Origin: Halictus rubicundus
Taxonomy: Eukaryota; Arthropoda; Insecta; Hymenoptera; Halictidae
Length of the DNA stretch: 64,000 nt
Direction of reading: 5' to 3'
Assembly: GCF_050948215.1 (NCBI RefSeq)
Contig: NW_027488709.1
Coordinates: 434,001 to 498,000, forward strand
Shown: in pieces, positions 1 to 7,400 of the stretch
Layout of the letters: every line of letters begins with the position of its first letter
Numbering within the stretch: the stretch's first letter is position 1
The notes under the pieces: model-generated
The model's input: the letters and a program-made list of their open reading frames with translations, nothing else
Told to the model about the DNA's origin: nothing
Databases searched by the model: none
Made by a program: the position numbers and the translations under genes

Positions 1-1
1 A

Positions 2-604
2 CGTCCGATTGTCCGGGCCCTCCTGCCCATATTTCATATATGGTGCGGGAGGCGGGGAAGGTTGACCTTCCGCCTCACGCAGGTGCTCTCCGGCCACGGT
101 TGCTTCGGAGAGTACCTGCATAGAATGGGGCGGGAGCCGACTACGCAGTGCCACCACTGCGGCGAAGATGTGGACACGGCGCGGCACACTCTGGAGGAGT
201 GCCCTGCTTGGGCCGGGCCGCGCCGTGTCCTGCGAGCCGCAGTGGGCGGGTGGGACCTCGCGCTGCCGACCGTGGTCGACCACATGGTCGGCAGCGTGGG
301 GTCGTGGAAGGCGGTGGCCTCCTTCTGCGAGGATGTTATGAAGCAGAAGGAGGCCGCCGAGCGGGCCCGGGAGCGGGACCCGGGCTCCGCGAGGAGGGTG
401 TGGGCGCGGGGACGACCCCCGCGCCGACGTGTGCCCCCCCGGATGGGGGCGGAGAGGGTAGGGAGGGCGCGGGGGTCTCCCCCGCGTCAACGTGTGCCCC
501 CGGTTGTGGGGGGCGGAGTGGGGCTGGCGCGGGGAGTCTCCCCGCGCCCTGTTATGCCCCCACAACTGGGGGCGGTGAACTCGGGGGCCCGGGGTGTGAG
601 CTGA
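2..604 (+). CDS. ORF2 C-terminal part (A0), RT protein zinc-finger tail
   Basis: This is the last 200 codons of the endonuclease/reverse transcriptase polyprotein, open at the window edge and read from base 2. Visible parts are the post-RT region and a finger of the form C-x2-C-x8-H-x4-C at 149-202 (CHHC...H...C), the hallmark C-terminal finger of R1-clade ORF2. A Lys/Glu/Arg-rich helix and an Arg/Pro/Gly-rich tail follow. The tail is encoded by a row of DNA inverted repeats, so its composition (RGRPPRRRVPP and similar) may reflect selection on the RNA rather than on the protein. The TGA stop at 602-604 lies in the loop of a 12-bp hairpin. The finger probably binds RNA or target DNA; that role is family knowledge, not shown here. 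Confidence 0.9.
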   Translation, partial: RPIVRALLPIFHIWCGRRGRLTFRLTQVLSGHGCFGEYLHRMGREPTTQCHHCGEDVDTARHTLEECPAWAGPRRVLRAAVGGWDLALPTVVDHMVGSVGSWKAVASFCEDVMKQKEAAERARERDPGSARRVWARGRPPRRRVPPRMGAERVGRARGSPPRQRVPPVVGGGVGLARGVSPRPVMPPQLGAVNSGARGVS

Positions 605-712
605 CCCGGGCCCCCGGGGGGGAGCATAGCTCCCCCCGTGATAGGCCGACACCCCCCGGGTTAATTTCCCGGTTTGGGGGGGTGTCGGTCCGTCCCTCCC
701 GTTAGGGGAGGG
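365..712 (+). other. Row of GC-rich RNA hairpins spanning the ORF2 stop (A0)
   Basis: Eleven consecutive inverted repeats are readable by eye. Stems: 365-371/379-385; 403-411/417-425; 433-438/445-450; 468-475/479-486; 496-501/509-514; 526-535/539-548; 556-561/568-573; 582-593/605-616 (loop holds the TGA stop); 617-625/629-637; 648-657/677-686 with an inner CCGGG/CCCGG; and 694-700/706-712. Stems are 6 to 12 bp and mostly perfect. The same row recurs in every family A copy that reaches this point. Function unknown; candidates are 3' RNA recognition by the RT or export/stability. Confidence 0.85.
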
Positions 713-1175
713 GGATTCGTGGGGGGATTTGGGTGAGGAAGGGTCGGGGCGTGCCGGATCGCGCCTCCGACGGCCCTTCCTTCCGGTGGCGGCGTCCTCT
801 TGCTCTGGCCGGGGCTGGTTCCTTCGGGACATTGGCCCCGAGCGGGGCACGAGGACTCCGGGAGCTGTGGGTGGACCGAGCTGGGGCTCGGGAAGCCCAA
901 TCCGAAGGCTCCAGGGATGGGGACACCGGGCGGGTCCCTCCGCCCGGGGTCTTATAGCGTAGGCAGTGGGGGAGGTTAACCCCTCCCCCGGGGTGGCATG
1001 TATTAGCTGGGAGGTGTCCTGTTGAGTACTCGCGTGATCCAGGCACCTCCCATGTAGCTTAGGTGGGCGTGAGGTTTTAGTGGGTAGTCTCCGGGGGCTC
1101 CGCCCCCCGGAGAGAATCCCACATAACCCCGGCTTCCCCCAGGGAGCCGGGGTATGTATAAAACATTTCCTCACG

Positions 1176-1212
<37 letters not shown>
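605..1212 (+). other. 3' UTR and poly(A) tail of A0
   Basis: No gene. After the hairpin row come further inverted repeats. These include CCGGGCGG/CCGCCCGG near 930-950, GGGAGGTG/CACCTCCC around 1010-1050, a CCGGGGG-type stem near 1090-1112, and a terminal hairpin ACCCCGGCT/AGCCGGGGT ending at about 1154. The last bases before the tail are CATTTCCTCACGAT, conserved in the family. The tail is 35 A. Confidence 0.85.
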
Positions 1213-1215
<3 letters not shown>

Positions 1216-1319
1216 TTAGGGTTAGGGTTAGGGTTAGGGTTAGGGTTAGGGTTAGGGTTAGGGTTAGGGTTAGGGTTAGGGTTAGGGTTAGGGTTAGGGT
1301 TAGGGTTAGGGTTAGGGTA
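1213..1319 (+). repeat. TTAGGG telomeric array, first half
   Basis: About 18 uninterrupted TTAGGG units directly follow the A0 poly(A) tail. The array is interrupted at 1320 by a short non-telomeric fragment. Confidence 0.97.
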
Positions 1320-1375
1320 TACCCCCACTGCCGCCGGGCCCAGGACCTGATGATCCAATGCCTGGCGGAGTGGGG
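1320..1375 (+). mobile_element. 51-bp scrap of family A ORF2 inside a telomere array
   Basis: Bases 1325-1375 match 4456-4506 of copy A1 (codons about 18-35 of ORF2) without a visible difference. They match A1 specifically, not A2-A7, which differ at several sites. The left junction is a 10-bp palindrome, GGGTATACCC (1315-1324). The right junction shares GGGG between ORF2 and the telomere unit. The scrap has no poly(A) and is on the same strand as the elements. Confidence 0.93.
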
Positions 1376-1526
1376 TTAGGGTTAGGGTTAGGGTTAGGGT
1401 TAGGGTTAGGGTTAGGGTTAGGGTTAGGGTTAGGGTTAGGGTTAGGGTTAGGGTTAGGGTTAGGGTTAGGGTTAGGGTTAGGGTTAGGGTTAGGGTTAGG
1501 GTTAGGGTTAGGGTTAGGGTTAGGGT
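1376..1526 (+). repeat. TTAGGG telomeric array, second half
   Basis: About 25 TTAGGG units lie between the ORF2 scrap and the 5' end of A1. The array ends in GGGT. Confidence 0.97.
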
Positions 1527-1679
1527 GGGGACCAAGGGGATATGGGCTTAGTAGTGGTGATTCGGATCCACTGCTAGGTATACCACAGTGGTGGTGGTCA
1601 TATCCCTAAAATCCTCTACGCTCCACCTCCTCGTGGTGGTCCCTGGGAACACACATAGTTGTGTGTTGCTAACGGAGCG
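1527..1679 (+). ncRNA. HDV-like self-cleaving ribozyme at the 5' end of A1
   Basis: All parts of the nested double pseudoknot can be paired by eye. P1 is GGGGACC (1527-1533) with GGTCCCT (1638-1644), and its first pair is the G.U wobble typical of HDV. P2 is CGCTCC (1619-1624) with GGAGCG (1674-1679). P3 is ACC (1625-1627) with GGT (1635-1637), and L3 is TCCTCGT. P4 is AACACAC (1648-1654) with GTGTGTT (1661-1667). J4/2 is GCTAAC with the presumed catalytic C at 1669. The L3 and J4/2 bases match the known HDV core. Predicted cleavage falls immediately 5' of G1527, exactly the element boundary. J1/2 (1534-1618) carries an extra folded insert. R2 and some other non-LTR elements are known to use such ribozymes for 5' processing; activity here is inferred. 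Confidence 0.85.
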
Positions 1680-2132
1680 AGGGGTATTCCGCGGGAAGTA
1701 GTTCCTTTGACGTGTGAGGCGATGCCGGCGGGATCTTCGGATCCTGGCAGGGCCTCCCTTGCCGGTAAGGCTCACACGGAGGGAGGAAAACCGCGGTCGG
1801 TGTGTCCTGCGGGCAACGGCCGGGGAGGCCGCCGCAGGGCCCCAGACCGTAAACCGGTGGTCATGTTTTACCGGAACGGGGGGGCTTGCCTTAATCGGCT
1901 GGCTCTGCGAGGAGGATAAACCTCTATAAAAAAGTCTCCATCCCAAGCTGTCGGAAACGCGGTGAGGGGACTCTCCCGGAGCTCCGGGAGTGGGCGGGGG
2001 GATTTCACCCGCTCGTTAGCGTTTGACCACCTCGGGATACCTGCCGACCTCCCGTTGTAAATAGGCTTACCCGGGTAGTGGGGGCTCTGCCCGGGCGGAC
2101 CTTTATTTCCCGCCATACTCGTGGGATTAATT
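1680..2132 (+). other. 5' UTR of A1 downstream of the ribozyme
   Basis: No gene. The first ~230 bp is shared with all other complete family A copies, and its opening part with family B. From about 1915 A1 carries its own sequence, with a CTCCCGGAGCTCCGGGAG inverted repeat near 1971-1988, where the other copies have a three-hairpin block. The segment upstream of the ORF1 ATG keeps the CCCGGG...CCCGGG stem found in all copies. Confidence 0.75.
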
Positions 2133-4403
2133 ATGGAGTTGAACTTAAATAAAAATGATGAGTATAAGGAGGGGGAACCACGCCCGGAAGTGGTCGAGTT
2201 GGGAGTGGAGGAGCCGAGGCCGTCGCCGGCCCCGGTTCCCTGGGATCTCAGGCCCCGGCCTGGGTGGAGCACTCCGGTGCTCGAGATGGAGGACGACCGC
2301 CTGTCGACCATCTCGCGTCTTTCGCGCGTTTCGCGCGTTTCGCGTGTGTCATCGAGCGGCGCGGGCGCGAAGCGCACCCGTTTGGGTTCGCCAGCCCCGT
2401 CAATGCGCCAGCGCGACAGGCAGGGTGACGTCCCGCCTCCGGACATTAGAGGCCTGCTCCCCGGAGAACTGACCGCCCGTATGGTGGAGCGGTCAGAGGA
2501 GGTCCGCGACCTTGCCGAGAGGTCCGGAAATCTTAAGGGCACTTTCCTTAAGGCTTTCCGGGAGGCCTCCGGCGAGATAAAGGCGTGCGCGCGGGAGCTA
2601 GACCGCAGGGGCATCCAGGTTGGACACCCCTCCGTCAGCTCCTGTCTGCCGCCCGTCGCGGACCCCGGGGACAGCGATCTCCGCGCGAGGAACGCGGCGC
2701 TGGAGAGGGAGCTCCGCGAGACCCGCGACACGTTGACCGCCATCAGGGGGGAACTGATGGCGGTCAAGCGGTTGCGGGACGCACCTCTCCGGCCGGTCGT
2801 CGGCAAGGGACCGGGGGACGCCGCATTGATTGAGGAGAATGCGGCTCTCGCCAGAGAATTAAGGGAGACCCGCGATTCGCTCGAGGCCATCAGGGGAGAG
2901 TTGGTGGCCTTGAAGCGGTTGCGGGACGAACCTCCCCTGCCGCCCCCCGGCGTGAGGGAGGAGGCTGCGGGGCCCGCATCGGACCTGATGGCCCAGATGC
3001 GGGCACTTATGGAGGCGGGGCTGAGCTCCATCCGCCAGGAGATGCGGGTAGAGCTCAGGCGTGCGATTGCGGCCGTTGCCCCGGCCGCGGGAGCACGCAA
3101 GCCCCCCCTACCGCAGCCTTCCCCGCCCGCGAAACAGCCGACGCTGATCCCGGGGCCTGCGCCGCCGAGGCCGGCTCCGGGGCCTGCGCCGCCTAAGCCG
3201 GCCCCTATCCCAGGGGAGGGAGGGGCCGGTGGGAAAAAGAAAAAGAAGAAGAAGAAGAAAAAGCCGAAGAAGGCCGAGGAGGTCAAGCCGGCGCCACCAC
3301 AGGCGCCGAAGCCGGACCCCCCTAAAGGGGAAACCTGGGCGCAGGTGTTGGGCCGGAGGGCCCTGGCGGCGGCCAAGGCTGCGGCTGCGGTGGCTGATGC
3401 GGCGGCCAAGGCACCGACAGCGGCCGCTAAGGCCAAGAAGGCCGCCGCCCCAACCTCAAAGGGCGGAAAGGCGACGGCCCGCGTGAAGGCTCCCCCCCGC
3501 TCGGCGGCGGTATCAGTCACCGTCCCGGAGGGGAGTAAGGCCTCGTACGAGGAGGCAATTAGGAGGGCCCGCCAGGGCGTCGATCTCGACGCCCTTGGCA
3601 TTGGGGCCCTCCATTGGAAGAGGGCGGTAACCGGGGGCCTCATCATTGAGGTCCCTGGTGCCGATGGGGGCGCCAAAGCCGACGCTCTGGCCGCCAAAAT
3701 GGCCGCCGTCCTGGGGGGTATGGACGTGAGGGTCTCCAGGCCTGTCAAGAAGGCGGAATTCCGCCTGACGGGCCTGGAGGTCTCGGTTACCCCCCAGGAG
3801 GTAATGGAGGCGGTGGCTAGGGCCGGGGGCTGCGCCGCCGGGTCCGTAAAGGTGGGGGAGCTGAAGGCCCCGCCCAACGGACTCGGCACCATTTGGGTGC
3901 AGTGCCCGGCCGTGGCGGCCTTAGCCATTGAGAAGGCTGGGAAGGTACGCGTGGGGTGGTCCACCGCCCAGGTGGTGGTGCTGGCACCACGACCAATGCA
4001 GTGCTTCCGCTGCTTGGCCCTTGGCCATGTCAGGCAGCGGTGCACTGCAGAGGTCGACCGCAGCGGTCACTGTTACCGCTGCGGGGATGCCAGCCACCGG
4101 GCGGTGGATTGCAAGGCACCACCCCACTGCGTGGTATGTGCCGCGGCCGGCCGACCGGCGGGTCACAAGGCAGGGAGCAAGTCGTGCTCCCCGCCCCCAA
4201 AGGCCAACAGGAAGGTAAAAGGGGTGGGCGGTGTGGCGCCTCCCCAAACACCGGCAACACCGGCGACGAATACGGCCACTCCCCCAACCGATAAACAGGG
4301 GGAGGGTATGGAGGTGGAGGTGGCCCCTGGCGGGTCGGGGGAGTCATCCCCCCCGACACCCGCGCAGGGCGCTGGAGAGGGGACTAGCGCGGGGACCCAA
4401 TAA
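2133..4403 (+). CDS. ORF1, gag-like nucleic-acid-binding protein (A1)
   Basis: 756 aa. ATG 2133 is chosen because every 5'-complete family A copy has an ATG at this aligned place after a CCCGCCAT..TCGTGGGA motif; an in-frame GTG upstream is not needed. Order: acidic/proline-rich N-terminus; Ser/Arg microrepeat at about 60-73; conserved helix (LKGTFLKAFR); coiled-coil module at about 183-217, repeated at about 234-266 only in this copy; Pro-rich spacer; Lys tract near 367-380 (nuclear-signal-like); a conserved ~120-aa fold; then zinc knuckles C624-x2-C-x4-H-x4-C637, C647-x2-C-x4-H-x4-C660 and C666-x2-C-x8-H-x6-C685. In related insect elements ORF1 packages RNA and directs particles to telomeres. 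The TAA stop shares its last A with the ORF2 start. Confidence 0.92.
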   Translation: MELNLNKNDEYKEGEPRPEVVELGVEEPRPSPAPVPWDLRPRPGWSTPVLEMEDDRLSTISRLSRVSRVSRVSSSGAGAKRTRLGSPAPSMRQRDRQGDVPPPDIRGLLPGELTARMVERSEEVRDLAERSGNLKGTFLKAFREASGEIKACARELDRRGIQVGHPSVSSCLPPVADPGDSDLRARNAALERELRETRDTLTAIRGELMAVKRLRDAPLRPVVGKGPGDAALIEENAALARELRETRDSLEAIRGELVALKRLRDEPPLPPPGVREEAAGPASDLMAQMRALMEAGLSSIRQEMRVELRRAIAAVAPAAGARKPPLPQPSPPAKQPTLIPGPAPPRPAPGPAPPKPAPIPGEGGAGGKKKKKKKKKKPKKAEEVKPAPPQAPKPDPPKGETWAQVLGRRALAAAKAAAAVADAAAKAPTAAAKAKKAAAPTSKGGKATARVKAPPRSAAVSVTVPEGSKASYEEAIRRARQGVDLDALGIGALHWKRAVTGGLIIEVPGADGGAKADALAAKMAAVLGGMDVRVSRPVKKAEFRLTGLEVSVTPQEVMEAVARAGGCAAGSVKVGELKAPPNGLGTIWVQCPAVAALAIEKAGKVRVGWSTAQVVVLAPRPMQCFRCLALGHVRQRCTAEVDRSGHCYRCGDASHRAVDCKAPPHCVVCAAAGRPAGHKAGSKSCSPPPKANRKVKGVGGVAPPQTPATPATNTATPPTDKQGEGMEVEVAPGGSGESSPPTPAQGAGEGTSAGTQ

Positions 4404-4405
4404 TG
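4401..4405 (+). promoter_or_regulatory. TAATG stop-start overlap between ORF1 and ORF2 (A1)
   Basis: ORF1 stop TAA (4401-4403) and ORF2 start ATG (4403-4405) overlap by one base, as in Bombyx SART1, where UAAUG drives termination-reinitiation. The same overlap is at 11622-11626 (A2), 23143-23147 (A3), 36773-36777 (A5), 43522-43526 (A6) and 50648-50652 (A7): six of six copies. Confidence 0.9.
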
Positions 4406-7400
4406 GCCCACACTCTGCGCCGGTCCCCTCTACCGGTACTCCAGGCCAACCTCAACCACTGCCGCCGGGCCCAGGACCTGATGATCCAATGCCTGGCGGA
4501 GTGGGGGGTTGGCCTGGCCGTCGCCACGGAGCCGTACAGGGTCCCGGACCATCCACACTGGTCCGGTGACCTTGACGGCTCCGTGGCGATGTGGTGGGAT
4601 CGCCATTCGGCGAGTGTACCCCCCTGCTCCGTGGTCGAACGGGGTAGGGGGATGATTTTAGTGAAGTGGGGAGGACTTCTGGTCGTGGGGTGCTACAACT
4701 CACCCAGCTGCGACTCCGCCGAACTCGGGTTGTTTTTGGACCGGCTGGGGCTGATGATAGCCCCATATATAGCCGGTCCGGTGTTGGTCCTGGGGGACCT
4801 CAATGCGAGGTCCACCACGTGGGGTAACCCCAGGACCAACGCCCGAGGCGGAGTCCTAGAAGACTGGGCGGAGGGGATGGAGCTCCGGTTGATTAACCGG
4901 GGCTCCGTGCCTACGTGCGTGAGGTGGAACGGCTGGTCCATTGTGGACGTTACGTTTGCGACGGCCGCCGCCTCACGCCGTGTGTCCAATTGGCGGGTCC
5001 TTGATGGAGAGACCTTGTCGGACCACTGCTACGTCCTGATGGACGTGGCAGTGGTCTCGGACCCGCCGTTGGACACGCCCCTCCGACGTGGCACCCCTTC
5101 AGCGCCAAGATGGGCGCTGAAGCGACTAGACGGGGACCTGTTGAGGGCCGTGATTATCGGCTCCGCCTGGCCTTCGGCCAGGGAGCGCGGGGTGAATGAG
5201 GGGGCGGCCTGGATTCGGGACACGTTACAAATGATTTGTGACGTGGCGATGCCCCGGGTCCAGGCTCAGCCCCCGAGAAAGACCGTTTACTGGTGGTCGG
5301 GCGAGCTGGCCGAACTCCGTTGTTCGGCCGGCCGTGCCCGCCGCCAGTACACCCGCGCCCGTCGCCGCCATTTCCTGGGCGGCGACGCGGAGCCGAGGGT
5401 CGCCGAGCTGTACAGGGAGTACAGATCGGCGGCCGTGGCCCTCAAGCGAGCTATTGCCGCAGCTAAGGCCAGGGCCTGGGACGAGCTCCTGCTCACCCTC
5501 CGTGACGATCCGTGGGGACGCCCATATAAGGCGGTGCTTGGGAAGCTCCGCCCCCGGGCGTCCCCTGTCACGGAGAGGTTGGACCCGGAACTTCTGGGGC
5601 GCGTTATCGATACCCTCTTCCCCCTCGCGGAGGAGGGGAGGTGGGTACGCGCCCCAGGTCCGACCATGGGATGGTCGGACGAGTTCCGGGTCACCGAGCT
5701 GGAGCTTGACCGGGCCGTCCGGGAGCTCCGGGCCGGGGGCAAGAAGGCCCCTGGCCCCGATGGGGTTCCCGGGAGCGTAATGGCCTTAGCCATAGAGGTC
5801 CTCGCCCCGGCGTTCAGGAGCGTCATGGACGCGAGCCTGCGCCGGGGAGTCTTCCCCACTGTTTGGAAGCAAGCGTGCCTGGTTCTCCTCCACAAGGAGG
5901 GGAAACCCGCAGAGTCTCCCTCTGCATACCGGCCGGTATGTTTACTCGACGAGGCGGGCAAGCTATTCGAAAGAATAATTGCAGCCCGCCTCGTCGAGCA
6001 CCTGTCGCGGGGTGGTCCCGACCTGAGCGACAGCCAGTATGGATTCCGGAGGGGGCGCTCTACAATAGACGCATTAGAGCGTCTGCGCCTCCTCCGGGAA
6101 AGGGCTGTCGCTCGGGGCGGGGTGTTGATGGCTGTTTCGTTGGACATATCGAACGCTTTCAACACCCTGCCCTGGTCGGAGATAATGGGGGCCCTGGACC
6201 ATTTCCAGGTGCCCCCTTATCTCCGGGAGGTGGTCGGCGACTATCTCCGCGACAGGGAGGTGGTGTTCACCGGCCGGTATGGCATGGTTTATACGAGGGA
6301 GACGCACCGCGGGGTTCCACAGGGGTCGGTCCTTGGGCCACTCCTGTGGAACCTAGCGTATGACGCGGTGCTGCGGGTTGTCCTCCCCCCGGATACGGGT
6401 GTCATCTGTTATGCAGATGACACCCTGGTTTATGCCGAGGGGGAGGACTGGAGGAGGACCAGGCACCTTGCTGAGGCCGCCCTGGACTGCGTGGTCGGGC
6501 GAATCCGCAGAATGGGTCTGACGGTGGCCGCCGCAAAGACCGAGGCGATCTGGTTATACGGATCGTCTCGGTCGCCGCGGCCACCCCGTGGTCGGGACCT
6601 GTGGATTCGCGTCGCTGAAACCTCCGTCGCGATCGGGCCCAGGATGAGGTACCTGGGCCTGATCATAGACGGCCGCTGGCGATTCGATGGACACTTCGAG
6701 CTCCTCGCCCCCCGACTAGAGAAGACGGCAGCCGCATTGGCGCGGCTGCTGCCGAATGTCGGGGGGCCGGATTTGAATGTACGCCGCCTCTATGTGGAGG
6801 TGGTGCGGTCTATAGCCCTGTATGGGGCCCCCGTATGGCACCGCGCGCTCGAGGCCAGCACGCCTAGCCGCAAGCTCTTTGAAAGAGTGCGGCGGCGGCT
6901 GGCCTTGCGGGTCATACGGGGGTACCGCACCATCTCCACCGAGGCGGCGGGACTCCTCGCCGTGATTCCACCCTTCACTGTGGTGGCGGCGGAGCGGGCG
7001 AAGCTATACCACATCGCCCGCTCCTTCCGCCGCCCGCCGGGGGTGGAACTCACGCGCGAGGAGGAGGAGGAGCTCGAGGGCCAGAATCGCCAGGCCCGGA
7101 CGGAAAGTTTATCGGAGTGGAGGGCGCTGCTAACGCCCTCCACACGTCCGATTGTCCGGGCCCTCCTGCCCATATTTTATATATGGTGCGGGAGGCGGGG
7201 AAGGTTGACCTTCCGCCTCACGCAGGTGCTCTCCGGCCACGGCTGTTTTGGAGAGTACCTGCACAGAATGGGGCGGGAGCCGACGGCGCAGTGCCACCAC
7301 TGCGGCGAAGATGTCGACACGGCGCGGCACACTCTGGAGGAGTGCCCTGCTTGGGCCGGGCCGCGCCGTGTCCTGCGAGCCGCAGTGGGCGGGTGGGACC

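Larger units (their letters stand above)
1..1212 (+). mobile_element. Family A element copy A0, 3' part
   Basis: This is the 3' end of a telomere-inserted non-LTR retrotransposon that begins upstream of the window. It holds the end of ORF2, a hairpin-rich 3' UTR and a 35-A tail at 1178-1212 followed directly by TTAGGG repeats. Its coding end is almost identical to that of copy A3 (differences such as Met for Arg in the basic tail), so the two belong to the same subfamily. Confidence 0.93.

Noticed and set aside
1213..1526. CRISPR array
   Set aside because: The repeats are contiguous hexamers without spacers.
1920..1935. CTCTATAAAAAA as a TATA box in the 5' UTR
   Set aside because: It lies about 400 bp inside the element, downstream of the ribozyme-defined 5' end, and a promoter there would lose the 5' module. 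Kept only as an A-rich UTR stretch.
1868..4045. Antisense open frames of 400-725 aa opposite ORF1 in most family A copies
   Set aside because: They mirror the GC-rich codon pattern of ORF1, contain reversed low-complexity stretches (poly-Phe opposite poly-Lys) and show no domain or start context of their own.
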